Part shown: piece by piece, positions 1 to 7,979 of the stretch | Layout of the letters: every line of letters begins with the position of its first letter | How positions within the stretch are numbered: the first letter of the stretch is position 1 | DNA from: DATMXS01 sp050260275 | GTDB lineage: Bacteria > Acidobacteriota > Terriglobia > Bryobacterales > Bryobacteraceae | Direction of reading: 5' to 3' | DNA: 64,000 bases | Assembly (NCBI GenBank): GCA_050260275.1 | Contig: JBLNBX010000206.1 | Span: forward strand, 56,902-120,901 | Notes under the pieces: generated by a model | What the model was told of the DNA's origin: nothing | What the model saw: only the letters and a program-made list of their open reading frames with translations | Database searches by the model: none | Position numbers and translations under genes: made by a program

Positions 1-1034
1 GCGATGTGCTCCGCCGCACGGCGGCCGATCTCGGCGCGGGTGGAGGGCGAGGACGCGAGCAGGCTCATATACGCCGCCAGGTCCCGTTCCTCGCCAGGCC
101 CGGCCTCCACCTTCAGGCAGGCGTTGTCCGGAAAGCCCGAGACCTCCTCGCCTGCGGTGACGATCACCGGCTTGGCGATGCCCATCATGTGAATGGAGAT
201 GCCGGACGTCTCGCCAGCCGACGGGTAGCGCAGGTTGACGCAGGCGTCGGTGGCGGCCGCCATCAGGTGGAACTCGCCCAGGGCAGCGTAGGGCCGCCGC
301 AGGATCCCAGGCCGGCGCAACGAGGGCTCGAGCGCACGTTCGAGGTCCGGCGAGGCGAACCGGCCCGCGACGAGCAGGGCGGCGTCGATGCCGGCGGCCC
401 GCACGCGTTCGAACGCGCCCAGGGCGGAGTGCAGCCGCTTAGACTCGCGCAGGTGGCCGAAGATGCCGAACAGGCATGCCGTAGGCGCGATGCCGTGCCG
501 CTCGCGCCAGCGCAGGGCCGCGGCGGGGGGCAGCGGTGGAGGCGGCGCGAACAGGTGGGGAATCTCGCGAACGGCAGCGCCGGGGGCGTGCTCGCGGACC
601 ATACGGGCCGCGGCCGGGTTGTGCACGATGACGGCGCGCGAGCACTCGCAGATGCGGCGCAGCATTGGGTACCTGAAGTAGAGCGGGTCCGCCGCCGAGC
701 GCGACCGCGCGTCCCAGAGCTCGCCCGCCAGGCCGCGGTGCCACTCGCCGTAGTTGTAGACGAACTCGTCGATGTACTCGGCGCGGCCGAGCGTTCCGAG
801 GAAGAAGTGGTTGAGCACGGCGTCGTGCAGCACGACCACGCCCGGCGTTTCAAATGCGGCGCGGTAGATGAATCGGTGCAACTCGTTGTTTCCGAGGTGG
901 TAAAGGGCCACGTCGGCTCCGGCGGCGTTCATTCGGACTTCGCAGTGCGCGCGCAACGCGGGGATGAGCGCGGCGGAGTAGGCCGCAACTCCGGTCGCGG
1001 CCGGAGGCAGGGGCGAAAAGTACCCGACGGTCAA
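1..1034 (-). CDS. GT-B glycosyltransferase, partial at the window edge
   Basis: The frame is open from a TTG at 1034 to the left edge, about 344 codons, and the C-terminus lies outside the window. The N-terminus reads TVGYFSPLPPAATGVAAYS, the usual opening of group-1/GT4 glycosyltransferases, with a Gly-rich acceptor loop. The middle has a Rossmann-like segment (ACLFGIFGHLRESKRL) and the donor-side segment GETSGISIHMMGIAKPVIV, matching the E/S-rich sugar-nucleotide loop of the family. It would transfer a sugar to a surface polysaccharide or lipid; substrate unknown. The TTG overlaps the TGA of yggS (TTGA), so the two are probably translationally coupled. There is no ATG near the start, so an ATG-only search would miss the gene. 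Family confidence is good, specificity none. Confidence 0.8.
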   Translation of the reverse strand, partial: MTVGYFSPLPPAATGVAAYSAALIPALRAHCEVRMNAAGADVALYHLGNNELHRFIYRAAFETPGVVVLHDAVLNHFFLGTLGRAEYIDEFVYNYGEWHRGLAGELWDARSRSAADPLYFRYPMLRRICECSRAVIVHNPAAARMVREHAPGAAVREIPHLFAPPPPLPPAAALRWRERHGIAPTACLFGIFGHLRESKRLHSALGAFERVRAAGIDAALLVAGRFASPDLERALEPSLRRPGILRRPYAALGEFHLMAAATDACVNLRYPSAGETSGISIHMMGIAKPVIVTAGEEVSGFPDNACLKVEAGPGEERDLAAYMSLLASSPSTRAEIGRRAAEHI

Positions 1035-1726
1035 TCGCGCCTCCGCTCGCCGAACAGCGCCGTGCCGACGCGGATGTGCGTCGCACCCTCCTCGATAGCA
1101 ACCTCGAAATCGTGCGACATACCCATGGACAGGCCGGAGATGCCGGCTTCGCGGGCGAGTTCCGCGAGGCGGCGGAAATAGGGGCGTGACAGCTCGGGAT
1201 CTTCGGCCCACGGAGGCATAGTCATCAGACCCGTGAGCTTCAGGTTCGGGAGCGAGCGCACGGCAGCGGCGAGCGCAGGAAGCTCCTCGGGAGCCGCGCC
1301 CGATTTGGTCTGCTCCGGGGACAGCTTCACCTCTATCATCACCTCGAGCGGACGCGCGGCGGCTTCGGGCCTAGCCTCAAGACCGCTCGCGACGGCCTCG
1401 CTCAGGCGGCGGGCGAGCTTCGGGGAGTCGACGGTCTGGACCACGTCGAACAGGTCGGCGGCGCGGCGGGCCTTGTTCGATTGAAGATGCCCGATGAGGT
1501 GGAAGCGCGCGCCGGGCAGGCCGGCAACTTCCGGCTGTTTCTTCTCGAACTCCTGAACGTAGTTCTCGCCGAAATCGCGCAACCCGGCCTCATACGCTTC
1601 GCGGATGGCCGACGCGGGAAACATTTTGGTGACCGCGATGAGCGTTATATCTTCCCGGAGGCGCCCAGCGCGCATGGCCGCCCGGCGGATCCGTTCCTCA
1701 ACCTGTTCGATGCGCTCGCGAAGCAT
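1031..1726 (-). CDS. yggS: YggS/PROSC family pyridoxal-phosphate homeostasis protein
   Basis: A 231-residue cytoplasmic protein that binds pyridoxal 5'-phosphate and buffers the free cofactor; it has the alanine-racemase N-domain fold but no known enzyme activity. Visible signatures are AVTK (PLP lysine about residue 34), FGENYVQE, HLIGHLQSNK, GLMTMPP and LSMGMSHDFEVAIEEGATHIRVGTALFG near the end. The ATG at 1726 gives the normal family N-terminus (MLRERIEQ); an in-frame TTG at 1747 would add seven residues. A TACAAT box on the minus strand (1760-1755) could be the -10. The gene is divergent from the nuclease-like gene at 1760 and overlaps the downstream glycosyltransferase. Length is typical for the family. 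Confidence 0.92.
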   Translation of the reverse strand: MLRERIEQVEERIRRAAMRAGRLREDITLIAVTKMFPASAIREAYEAGLRDFGENYVQEFEKKQPEVAGLPGARFHLIGHLQSNKARRAADLFDVVQTVDSPKLARRLSEAVASGLEARPEAAARPLEVMIEVKLSPEQTKSGAAPEELPALAAAVRSLPNLKLTGLMTMPPWAEDPELSRPYFRRLAELAREAGISGLSMGMSHDFEVAIEEGATHIRVGTALFGERRRD

Positions 1727-1759
1727 TGGAGAAAGTCCAGCGTGCAACGCACCAATTGT

Positions 1760-3241
1760 ATGATGGCGGCCAATGCTGCGGAAACGATCGAGAGATTTCT
1801 GAAGAACAGCGCGGAGCCGGCGCTGCTTGAGCCGGGCGAGGAGCCGTTTGCGCTGCGCGAGGGCTCCTACGCCGTCGAGACGCGCGGCGGACGGCTGCTG
1901 ATCCAGGTGTGGGACGACAAGCGCAACCTGGTGCGGCGCATAGCGGGCGTGCGCGGAGAGCGGCCGGGGCAGATCGAGCTAACCATCGTACGTTTCGGCG
2001 GCGCGGAGGGGAGCATATCGCTGATCGATCGCGCGCGCGCCGGGCGCGAGATCGAACGGCGCGGATCGCGTCTGGTGTTTCGCGAGCAGTTCCGGCGTTA
2101 TCTCTCGCGGCAGTACCCGGGATGGGACATCGCAGAGCTGAGCACGGAGCCCAATCTCGAAGAGAGCCTGTCGCCGGCCTACCCAAGGGCCTTCCTGAAG
2201 CGCGGGGCGTGCGGCTGGGCGGCGATAGGCGCGCCGCCCGGAGCTGCACCGGGCGCGCTGACGTTCGGGCTGGTATGGCTCGACTATCTGAGAAAGCGTG
2301 AGCGGCGGACGGCCGTCGAGGGGCTCGCGATCTTCCTGGCCGAGGATGAGGCGCGCGCTACGTGCCTCCGGCTGGCGTGGCTGAACAAGAACATGGCGCG
2401 CTACGCCGTGTTCATTTATTCCGAGCAGGGATACGAGCAGCGTGTGGATCCCACTGATTTCGGGAACCTCGACACGCGCCTGGAGGCGTGCGCGACGCGA
2501 GCCCGCGTCACGGATGCGGCCGTCGAGTCCCTGATCGAGCGCCTGTGCGAGCTGCCGTACGTTGAGCGGCGGCTGAGGCCGGACGGCCAGGTGAGTTTGA
2601 GGGTGCGCGGGCTCGAGTTCGCGAGGACCACGCGCGCGGGGCTGACGTTCGGGCTGCGGCAGCGCGCGAGACTGACGGAGCGGAACCTCGGCGAGGCGCT
2701 GGACCTCGCTCGCGAGCTAGCGCGCATGCGCTCGGCAAAGGCTGTCGACCGCAGCAATCCGTTGTACAGGCTTCGTCCGGAAGGATGGCTGGAATCGGAG
2801 ATACGCCGCGACTTGCAGCGCATCGATGCGACGCTCCTGCCCGAACCGGTATACGGCCAGGTGCCGGCGATGACTGGCGGCGAGCGCGGCGTGCTGGACC
2901 TGCTCGCGGCGGATTGCACCGGGCGGCTCGCGGTCATCGAGATCAAGGCCTCCGAGGACATCCAGCTTCCGCTGCAGGCGCTGGACTACTGGATGCGTGT
3001 GAAAATGCACGCCGAACGCGGCGAGTTCGCGGCGTGCGGCTACTTCCCCGGAATAGAACTACGGCGCGACCCGCCCCGGCTGCTGCTCGTGGCTCCGTCG
3101 CTTGCGTTTCACCCGAAAACGGAGACGGTTCTGCGGTTCCTGGCGCCGTCGATCGAGGTTGAACGGATCGGCCTGGGAGTAGAATGGCGGCAGGGGCCGA
3201 GTGTGGTTTTTCGCCTTAGAGGGGCGGAACGGCCGGCCTGA
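1760..3241 (+). CDS. Unknown protein with RecB-like PD-(D/E)XK nuclease domain
   Basis: About 493 residues, no signal peptide or membrane segment. I do not recognise the first 350 residues. The C-terminal part carries the RecB-family nuclease pattern: D380 (GVLDLLA), E394-I-K396 (AVIEIKAS) and Q406xxxY410 (LQALDYW), correctly ordered and spaced. This predicts a metal-dependent nuclease-like fold acting on DNA or RNA; activity is inferred. The open frame extends upstream to 1481 but that part overlaps yggS, so the start is one of two adjacent ATGs at 1760 and 1763. It is followed after 6 bp by the DUF697-like gene, suggesting one transcript. The protein is acidic and Arg-rich, with codon use like its neighbours. 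It could be a repair or defence nuclease, or a conserved acidobacterial protein of another role. Confidence 0.7.
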   Translation: MMAANAAETIERFLKNSAEPALLEPGEEPFALREGSYAVETRGGRLLIQVWDDKRNLVRRIAGVRGERPGQIELTIVRFGGAEGSISLIDRARAGREIERRGSRLVFREQFRRYLSRQYPGWDIAELSTEPNLEESLSPAYPRAFLKRGACGWAAIGAPPGAAPGALTFGLVWLDYLRKRERRTAVEGLAIFLAEDEARATCLRLAWLNKNMARYAVFIYSEQGYEQRVDPTDFGNLDTRLEACATRARVTDAAVESLIERLCELPYVERRLRPDGQVSLRVRGLEFARTTRAGLTFGLRQRARLTERNLGEALDLARELARMRSAKAVDRSNPLYRLRPEGWLESEIRRDLQRIDATLLPEPVYGQVPAMTGGERGVLDLLAADCTGRLAVIEIKASEDIQLPLQALDYWMRVKMHAERGEFAACGYFPGIELRRDPPRLLLVAPSLAFHPKTETVLRFLAPSIEVERIGLGVEWRQGPSVVFRLRGAERPA

Positions 3242-3247
3242 GATACT

Positions 3248-4132
3248 ATGGCGAACGAGCTTTACAGCCAGATACGGACCGCTTTCCGGCATCTGAACCC
3301 ACACGAGTTGCGTGAGATGGCGGAGCGGCCGCTGAATATCGGCATCGTCGCAGCGAGCGGCGAGAACTACGAGCGGATAGTCGACGAGCTGCTGGGACCG
3401 CCGACGTCGCGCGCGCGCCGACGCGAGGTTGAAGGCGTGCTGCACCGCGCCGCAGGAAGGGAGCCGAACGGATACGACCTGCTTCTGTGCGACGAAGAAC
3501 TTCTGTGCCCCCCGAAGGCGTTCCGGTTTCGCCTGTCCGAACCCCGCGTGACTGTGGAAGAGATACTCGACCGCCGCAGCGATCTCGCTCTGCCACTGGC
3601 GCGTTCGTTCGCTCCGTTCCGCAGGCCGGTGGCCGCCAGAATAGTGAAGACTATCGCGAAAGAGAACGCCGCCTTTGCGGCGGTGAGCGCGCTGCCGAAC
3701 GTCGTCCCGGGCTTCATCCAGCTTCCGTGGGCGATCGGCGAGTTCGCCTCCGACACAGCATTCCTCACGATGAACCAGGTGCGGATGGCGTTCCTGATAG
3801 CCGCAGCCAGCGATCGCGACATCGGCTACCGTGAGCAGCGGGCACAGATCGCGAGCATCGTGGGCGGCGCCTTCGGCTGGCGCGCGATCGCGCGCGAGCT
3901 GGTGGGGAAGATCCCGCTCGGCGGCGGAATCATCCCAAAGGCGGCTATCGCCTACGCGGGGACATATACGGTGGGCGTCGCGCTGGAGCGCTTCTACCGC
4001 ATCGGCTATGGCATGACGCGAGCTGAGCGGCGCGAGACGTACGAGAAGGCCTTCGAGCGCGGCAAACAGATCGTCGCGGATATCATCGAGGCGTCGCGCG
4101 GCGAGCCGCAGCCCGAACAGCGCAGGCTGTAG
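3248..4132 (+). CDS. DUF697-like protein with degenerate GTPase-like N-terminus
   Basis: 294 residues. Residues 195-250 resemble the DUF697/YcjF C-terminal domain: a Gly-rich IVGGAFGWRAIARELVGKIP followed by AAIAYAGTYTVGVALERFY. In the family this domain often follows a dynamin-like or Era-like GTPase and contains hydrophobic, membrane-associating helices. Here residues 29-50 (LNIGIVAASGENYERIVDELLG) have the beta-strand/loop/helix shape of a G1 region, but the GxxxxGK[ST] residues are absent, so nucleotide binding by a P-loop is unlikely. Two hydrophobic stretches (about 140-165 and 175-188) may touch the membrane. It lies 6 bp after the nuclease-like gene and probably shares its transcript. 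The function is unknown; the DUF697 assignment is by motif resemblance only. Confidence 0.65.
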   Translation: MANELYSQIRTAFRHLNPHELREMAERPLNIGIVAASGENYERIVDELLGPPTSRARRREVEGVLHRAAGREPNGYDLLLCDEELLCPPKAFRFRLSEPRVTVEEILDRRSDLALPLARSFAPFRRPVAARIVKTIAKENAAFAAVSALPNVVPGFIQLPWAIGEFASDTAFLTMNQVRMAFLIAAASDRDIGYREQRAQIASIVGGAFGWRAIARELVGKIPLGGGIIPKAAIAYAGTYTVGVALERFYRIGYGMTRAERRETYEKAFERGKQIVADIIEASRGEPQPEQRRL

Positions 4133-4159
4133 GCAATCGCGGCGCAGCGGAGCAGAAGC

Positions 4160-4819
4160 TCAGCGGAGCTTGAGCGCGGCCTGACGCTCCCCCGTGTCGT
4201 ACAGCAGTTCGAGCGCCTTGATCTTCTTCAGCTTGCCCTTGTAGTAGAAGTACAGGAATCCGCTGACCGGGCCGCGGGTGGGACCCTCTGGGAGCGCAGC
4301 GTGCGTCACCATCTCCTCGGGGGGCATCTCGCCATCTTCGGCGCGATCCACAGAGACCGTTCCTGGCACGCGCGTCTCTCCGGGACGGCGGTCTCCTGGG
4401 AAGCGCTCCACGGGGCGGCGGCGCCTGAGTATCACGCCCCTGTCGCCCGAGCCGGCGGCAACCTCTAACCCGGGCTGCATGCTCCAGTCCGGATACTTGA
4501 GCACTGCGGCGGCGGACGCTGCCGGTTGCGGCAAAAGAATCTGTTTGCCGTTCACACGCAGCCTGAAGTGCCCGGCGGAGACCTCCAGCGTGCTTCCGGC
4601 GGCCGGGTACAGAGCAGCGTCTACGACTATGTGCTCCGGAATGACGATCATGCCCCTGCCCGTTCCGGCGCTCCGGGCCAGGTACTCGGCGCCGAGCGAT
4701 ACGCCGCCTGCTTCGGCGTTCGCGGGGTAATCGGATGCGTTGCGGCGCGTCTCGGTACCGTGTTGAGCTGCGGCGCAGACGGCCAACATGAACACCGCGG
4801 TTGCGAGGCGCGTCAACAT
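4160..4819 (-). CDS. Secreted protein of unknown function
   Basis: 219 residues from the ATG at 4819; the open frame extends further to 4903 but that part has no signal peptide and runs into dacB. The N-terminus MLTRLATAVFMLAVCAAAQ is a clear Sec signal peptide with an Ala cleavage region. The mature part is beta-rich with a Lys-containing C-terminus (FLYFYYKGKLKKIKALELLY) and an Arg-rich turn near residue 145. No catalytic motif is visible and I do not recognise the family. It is convergent with the DUF697-like gene (27 bp between stops) and divergent from dacB with only 24 bp between start codons, so the two must share a very compact promoter region. Confidence 0.7.
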   Translation of the reverse strand: MLTRLATAVFMLAVCAAAQHGTETRRNASDYPANAEAGGVSLGAEYLARSAGTGRGMIVIPEHIVVDAALYPAAGSTLEVSAGHFRLRVNGKQILLPQPAASAAAVLKYPDWSMQPGLEVAAGSGDRGVILRRRRPVERFPGDRRPGETRVPGTVSVDRAEDGEMPPEEMVTHAALPEGPTRGPVSGFLYFYYKGKLKKIKALELLYDTGERQAALKLR

Positions 4820-4827
4820 GCCTGAAG

Positions 4828-4833
4828 TATAAT
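4828..4833 (+). promoter_or_regulatory. -10 box TATAAT close to the dacB start
   Basis: A perfect TATAAT lies 10 bp before the dacB ATG at 4844, and no Shine-Dalgarno sequence is visible in the short interval. If this is the -10, transcription would begin only a few bases before the start codon, giving a leaderless or nearly leaderless mRNA. No convincing -35 is seen. Confidence 0.5.
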
Positions 4834-4843
4834 CCGAGTTCTG

Positions 4844-6232
4844 ATGCGGTTTCTTGCGGTGTTGTTGGTCGCCGCGTGGCCGGTGGCCGGCCAGACGCTC
4901 CAAAGGCAGGTGGAGTCGCTCATACGGTCAAAGCCGGCGGCCGAGCGCGCCTTCTGGGGGGTGAAGGCGGTCGACCTCACGACGGGGCAGACTCTCGTCT
5001 CGATCAACTCCGGCCGGCTCTTTCGTCCGGCATCGAACACCAAGCTGTTTACAACGGCGTTCGCGCTGTCGCGCCTGGGGCCGGAGCACGTGACGCACAC
5101 GGTTGTGACGTCCGAGACCGCGCCTGACCAGGCCGGGCGCATCAGCGGCGACCTCACGCTCATCGGCGGTGGCGATCCCACGCTCAAACTCGGCGACCTT
5201 GCCGATCGCATTGTGGCCGCGGGAGTGCGGGCTATCGACGGAGATATCGTCGGCGACGACACCGCGTACGAATGGGAGCCGTATCCGGAAGGCTGGACGA
5301 TAGACGATTCCACGTGGGACTACGGCGCACCCGTCAGCGCGCTTGCGCTCAACGACAACGTCTTCCGGGTCACGCTGAGTCCGGGGCCGGCAGCCGGCCC
5401 GCCCGTTGCGACGCTTACGCCCGCTTCGGATTCGATCACGATCGACAACCGCGTGCGGTGGAGCAGTTCGGGTGAACGCGATATCGTCGTCGAGCGCGGA
5501 GAGGGTTGGCTGCGCATCTCGGGAACGATGCCGCGGCGCACGGTGGTGCTGCTGCTGGCCGGCGGCGACCCCGCACTGAACGCCGCGCAAGCGCTGCGTG
5601 AAGCGCTGCTCCAACGTGGTGTGGCGGTGCGTGGCCGCGCCGTAGCGCGCCACCGGCGGCAGGGTGAGGAGGCTCCGCCGCAGCAAGGAATAGAACTCGC
5701 GCGCATCGCTTCCCCGCCCCTCCTGGAGGTGCTTCGAACCATCACCAAGGACAGCCAGAACCTGTATGCCGAGATGGTGCTGCGCGAGGCGGCGCGCGCC
5801 AGCTCCGGCGGGACCAGCCGGGCCGCCGGTCTCGCAGGCCGCAAGGCGTTTCTGGCGGAACTCGGAATTACCGAGGCCGAGTGCGCGCTCAAGGATGGCT
5901 CGGGCCTTGCGCGGCAGAACTTCGCGACGCCCAACGCTATCGTCAGGCTGCTCGAGCGAATGCACGCATCGAGGGATCGGGATGCATGGCTTTCGCTACT
6001 TCCCACCGGGGGCAAGGATGGAACGCTTGCCGGCCGCTTCGGAGGAAGCGCGAACGCACGCCGCATACGGGCAAAAACGGGCACGCTCGACGGCGTGTCC
6101 GCTCTGTCGGGCTATGCCGATCGCGCACGCGGCGGGCGCGTCGCCTTCTCGATTCTCGTGAACAACTATGCGGGCAACAGCGGCGAGATACGGTCCGTGA
6201 TGGACCGCATCGCGCTGCTGCTCGCGCGGTGA
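4844..6232 (+). CDS. dacB: D-alanyl-D-alanine carboxypeptidase/endopeptidase (PBP4, S13)
   Basis: 462 residues, periplasmic. It trims peptidoglycan stem peptides and opens D-Ala cross-links. The signal peptide is MRFLAVLLVAAWPVAG. All three penicillin-binding motifs are present: SxxK as S64-N-T-K67 with the family context RPASNTKLFTT, SxN as S304-Q-N, and KTG at 411-413 followed by the conserved TLDGVSALSGY. The inserted domain between the first two motifs has the size usual for S13 enzymes. It is divergent from the secreted hypothetical gene and convergent with the permease gene at 6243 (10 bp between stops). Nothing is missing, so it should be an active DD-peptidase. Confidence 0.93.
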   Translation: MRFLAVLLVAAWPVAGQTLQRQVESLIRSKPAAERAFWGVKAVDLTTGQTLVSINSGRLFRPASNTKLFTTAFALSRLGPEHVTHTVVTSETAPDQAGRISGDLTLIGGGDPTLKLGDLADRIVAAGVRAIDGDIVGDDTAYEWEPYPEGWTIDDSTWDYGAPVSALALNDNVFRVTLSPGPAAGPPVATLTPASDSITIDNRVRWSSSGERDIVVERGEGWLRISGTMPRRTVVLLLAGGDPALNAAQALREALLQRGVAVRGRAVARHRRQGEEAPPQQGIELARIASPPLLEVLRTITKDSQNLYAEMVLREAARASSGGTSRAAGLAGRKAFLAELGITEAECALKDGSGLARQNFATPNAIVRLLERMHASRDRDAWLSLLPTGGKDGTLAGRFGGSANARRIRAKTGTLDGVSALSGYADRARGGRVAFSILVNNYAGNSGEIRSVMDRIALLLAR

Positions 6233-6242
6233 GCCCGCCTCG

Positions 6243-7970
6243 CTACTCAGCAGCCGCCTCGGCGCGGCGTGAGGTCGCGTATCCGATGAGAGCCAGCACC
6301 GCCGCCCCCGCCACGGCATAGAGCACCATGCCGATGAACGCGCTATTCGCGGCCTGCCTTGCCGCCGCGTCGGCCAGGTTCGCGCCGCGCGAGATCACGT
6401 CTTCGAAGCTGAGCGTCTCGCCCCCGGGTCCCAGCGGACGCATGAGGAAGCCGACCACGCCGCCGGCCAGGAATCCAATATTGGACAGCATCATCGTGCG
6501 GTCGATGCGCGACAGCGCGCCTGCCTCACCATCGCGGGCGCGCAGAGCGCTGTGGCGCCGGCTATAGCCGAAAAAGATGATCTGGCCGATGACGAGCCAG
6601 ATGACGAGCCGAGTCCAGTTGTCGGGGCCGAGCGAGTACATCATGGCGGCATTCGTGAGGATGCCGAGGATGGGCACGAGCGGCACGAGCGGCGTGCGGA
6701 AAGGCCGGCGCACGTCAGGCTGCGTCCGGCGCATGATCAGGATTCCGCCTGAGACGATCACGAACGCAAACAGCGTACCGATGCTCGTCATGTGTCCCAC
6801 CACCTGCAGCGGCAGGAACGCCGCCAGCACCGCGACGAAAAGGCCGAACAGCAGATTCGAGCGCCAGGGCGTCGCAAAACGCGGATGGACGTCGGAGAAG
6901 ACCTTCGGCACGAGGCGGTCGCGCGACATGGAGTAGAACACGCGCGACTGGCCGAGCAGCATGACCAGTATCACGGAGGTGAACCCGGCGATGATGCCGA
7001 GCTTCACGGCGGTGCGCAGCCAGGGGTACGGAGTGCGGTCGATGGCGACGGCCACCGGCGCGGCGACGTTCAGTTCCTTGTAGCTTACGATGCCCGTCAG
7101 CACCAGCGAGAAAAGCACGTAGAGCACGGTGCAGATGGCCAGCGACCCGATGATGCCGATCGGCATGTTCCGCTGCGGGTTCTTGGCTTCCTGCGCAGCG
7201 GTGGAAACCGCGTCGAAACCTATATATGCGAAGAATATCGTTCCCGCGCCAGCCATGATGCCGCTGAAACCGAACTTCCCGAAAGTACCCTCGTTCGGCG
7301 GAATGAACGGCTGGTAGTTGCTGTAGTTGACGTACATCCAGCCGAGCGCGATGAAGACCAGCACGACCGCGAGCTTGATCACGACGATGATCGCGTTCGT
7401 CCGCGCGGACTCCCTGATGCCGAGCATGAGCAGCAGCGAGATCATCGTCACGATGAAAACGGCCGGCAGATTGATGACGCCCTGAATCTGCGTGCCGTCC
7501 GGAAGCGTGAGCGCCTCGAACGGGGATGACACGAGCTGCGCCGGAAGGTGAATGCCAAACTCGTTCAGCAGCGACACAACGTAGGCGCTCCAGGAGATCG
7601 ACACGGTCGCCGCCCCAACGGCGTACTCAAGAACCAGGTCCCAGCCGATGATCCAAGCCAGCCACTCGCCCATGGTGGTGTAGGCGTAGGTGTAGGCGCT
7701 GCCGGCAACCGGGATCATGGTGGCGAACTCGCTGTAACAGAGGCCGGCAAAGAGACAGCCGGTCGCGGCGACCACCATCGAAAGCGCGACCGCTGGACCG
7801 GCGTTCTGCGCCGCCGCAAGCCCGGTGAGCGAAAACAGCCCCGCGCCGATGATCGCGCCAATACCCAACGCAATCAGGTTCCAGGGACCAAGCGCTCGCT
7901 TGAGTACCTGCCCTTCAGCTTCTTCGTGAAGCTCGCTGACCGATTTCCTCGCGAAAAGAGTACTTGCCAT
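6243..7970 (-). CDS. APC-superfamily amino acid permease (CAT/YfnA type)
   Basis: 575 residues, integral inner-membrane transporter for amino acids, probably cationic, by proton symport or exchange. The N-terminal signature LGIGAIIGAGLFSLTG is the substrate-binding first helix of APC/CAT proteins, and the family segment GFDAVSTAAQEAKNPQRNMPIGI is present. Twelve core helices are followed by a C-terminal extension with about two more hydrophobic segments (about 500-520 and 548-565), making it longer than the common 460-480 residue form. The start ATG at 7970 follows the upstream permease stop by 9 bp, and it forms an apparent operon thiE-permease-permease. Substrate cannot be read from sequence. 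Confidence 0.88.
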   Translation of the reverse strand: MASTLFARKSVSELHEEAEGQVLKRALGPWNLIALGIGAIIGAGLFSLTGLAAAQNAGPAVALSMVVAATGCLFAGLCYSEFATMIPVAGSAYTYAYTTMGEWLAWIIGWDLVLEYAVGAATVSISWSAYVVSLLNEFGIHLPAQLVSSPFEALTLPDGTQIQGVINLPAVFIVTMISLLLMLGIRESARTNAIIVVIKLAVVLVFIALGWMYVNYSNYQPFIPPNEGTFGKFGFSGIMAGAGTIFFAYIGFDAVSTAAQEAKNPQRNMPIGIIGSLAICTVLYVLFSLVLTGIVSYKELNVAAPVAVAIDRTPYPWLRTAVKLGIIAGFTSVILVMLLGQSRVFYSMSRDRLVPKVFSDVHPRFATPWRSNLLFGLFVAVLAAFLPLQVVGHMTSIGTLFAFVIVSGGILIMRRTQPDVRRPFRTPLVPLVPILGILTNAAMMYSLGPDNWTRLVIWLVIGQIIFFGYSRRHSALRARDGEAGALSRIDRTMMLSNIGFLAGGVVGFLMRPLGPGGETLSFEDVISRGANLADAAARQAANSAFIGMVLYAVAGAAVLALIGYATSRRAEAAAE

Positions 7971-7979
7971 GCAGAAACC

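Noticed and set aside
1481..1759. Upstream extension of the nuclease-like gene
   Set aside because: This part overlaps yggS in antisense; the protein's own start is better placed at 1760 or 1763.
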